From Massilibacteroides sp. (GTDB taxonomy: Bacteria > Bacteroidota > Bacteroidia > Bacteroidales > Tannerellaceae): a stretch of DNA of 41,685 nucleotides. Position numbers and translations under genes: made by a program. Shown piece after piece: positions 41,379 to 41,685 of the stretch (position 1 is its first letter; every line of letters starts with the position of its first letter). The DNA is taken from positions 52,019 through 93,703 of the forward strand of contig JAQVZS010000008.1 in NCBI GenBank assembly GCA_028708075.1. Reading direction: 5' to 3'. The notes below the pieces were generated by a model, which saw only the letters and a list, made by a program, of their open reading frames with translations, was not told the origin of the DNA and made no database searches.

Positions 41379-41685
41379 ATGCCAACGAAAAGCCGGCAAA
41401 TATTAAGTGTTTTTTTTATTTTAGTATTCGCTCTGTATTACGCGGATATCTGCTTTTTTTACCATAGTCACGTCATTAACGGGGCGACAATCGTCCATTC
41501 TCATTTTCATAGTAAAGCACATACGCAAACAGGTACTCACAGTGAAAGCGAACTCACTTTAATTTCCGCTTTATCTGTACTCCAATCCGTTCAGCCGACG
41601 GTGTGTTTTATTTCTTTCGGTGTTTTATTTTTTCTGCAAATTATCAACTCGTTTTTTCATAACAGAATTTACATTCGCCCTAAAG
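41379..41685 (+). CDS. His-rich exported/membrane protein, N-terminal part (cut by window end)
   Basis: ATG at 41379 opens a frame that stays open to the window edge (102 codons). It starts MPTKSRQILSVFFILVFALY, a signal or membrane anchor, followed by a His-rich segment YHSHVINGATIVHSHFHSKA, then HTQTGTHSESE, a second helix-forming segment ELTLISALSVLQ and a hydrophobic CFISFGVLFFLQII. The alternation of His with Ser/Thr suggests binding of Zn, Cu or Ni. Proteins of this look sit in Bacteroidales operons ahead of metal-related TonB receptors, as far as I recall; the downstream gene is outside the window. Confidence 0.7.
   Translation, partial: MPTKSRQILSVFFILVFALYYADICFFYHSHVINGATIVHSHFHSKAHTQTGTHSESELTLISALSVLQSVQPTVCFISFGVLFFLQIINSFFHNRIYIRPK

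Noticed and set aside
41279-41467. 62-aa plus-strand frame near the right edge
   Set aside because: Low-complexity Lys/Phe-rich product; its second half overlaps the better His-rich frame in another phase.

Overview
The window looks like a chromosomal segment of a Bacteroidales bacterium (phylum Bacteroidota). The evidence is a SusD/RagB C-terminus, a XylR-type LacI/AraC hybrid regulator, a type B gliding/T9SS C-terminal domain, PorT-like and LysM envelope proteins, a Gfo/Idh protein with GH109 motifs, and repeated TAnnTTTG -7 promoter boxes. Gut or host-associated relatives such as Parabacteroides or Dysgonomonas are plausible, but the genus cannot be fixed from the sequence alone.

Region 1 (1-13.5 kb, AT-rich) is the downstream part of a polysaccharide-utilization locus. 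The order is SusD C-terminus, a large Asp-rich lipoprotein, an alkaline-phosphatase-superfamily hydrolase, a GH109-like Gfo/Idh enzyme, a beta-propeller lipoprotein (possible lyase), a second Asp-rich paralogue of the first, a GH2 beta-galactosidase-like enzyme and a XylR-type regulator. All are on the + strand with short gaps. The two Asp-rich proteins of about 855 aa combine calcium-loop-like motifs with a C-terminal DUF4861-like domain. Together with the beta-propeller they are the best candidates for undescribed chemistry.

Region 2 (13.6-18.4 kb) starts with its own promoter. It encodes a FucP-like sugar symporter, two further exported-looking Gfo/Idh oxidoreductases, a tiny membrane protein and an ApbE-like FMN transferase. 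It probably handles sugars released by region 1. The intergenic stretch after it carries a decayed IS66-type transposase tail abutting metF.

Region 3 (18.8-30.5 kb) is core: metF and ilvE from a divergent promoter region; a PorT-like beta-barrel plus a LysM/periplasmic-binding protein, divergent from a type B T9SS cargo gene that overlaps a lytic transglycosylase; then uvrA, a YigZ/IMPACT protein, free-Met-R-sulfoxide reductase (msrC) and a cytidylate-kinase-like protein.

Region 4 (30.6-34.0 kb) is a very AT-rich accessory patch: an EamA transporter, a Crp/Fnr regulator, a DUF1062 protein, a small membrane protein, a tiny ORF and a dense set of hairpins.

Region 5 (34.0-41.7 kb) returns to core: an ExuT-like hexuronate symporter, the yicC-gmk-nadD operon, a stand-alone TonB-dependent receptor and an exported alpha/beta hydrolase. 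It ends with the start of a His-rich exported protein cut by the window edge. No tRNA, rRNA or CRISPR array was seen.
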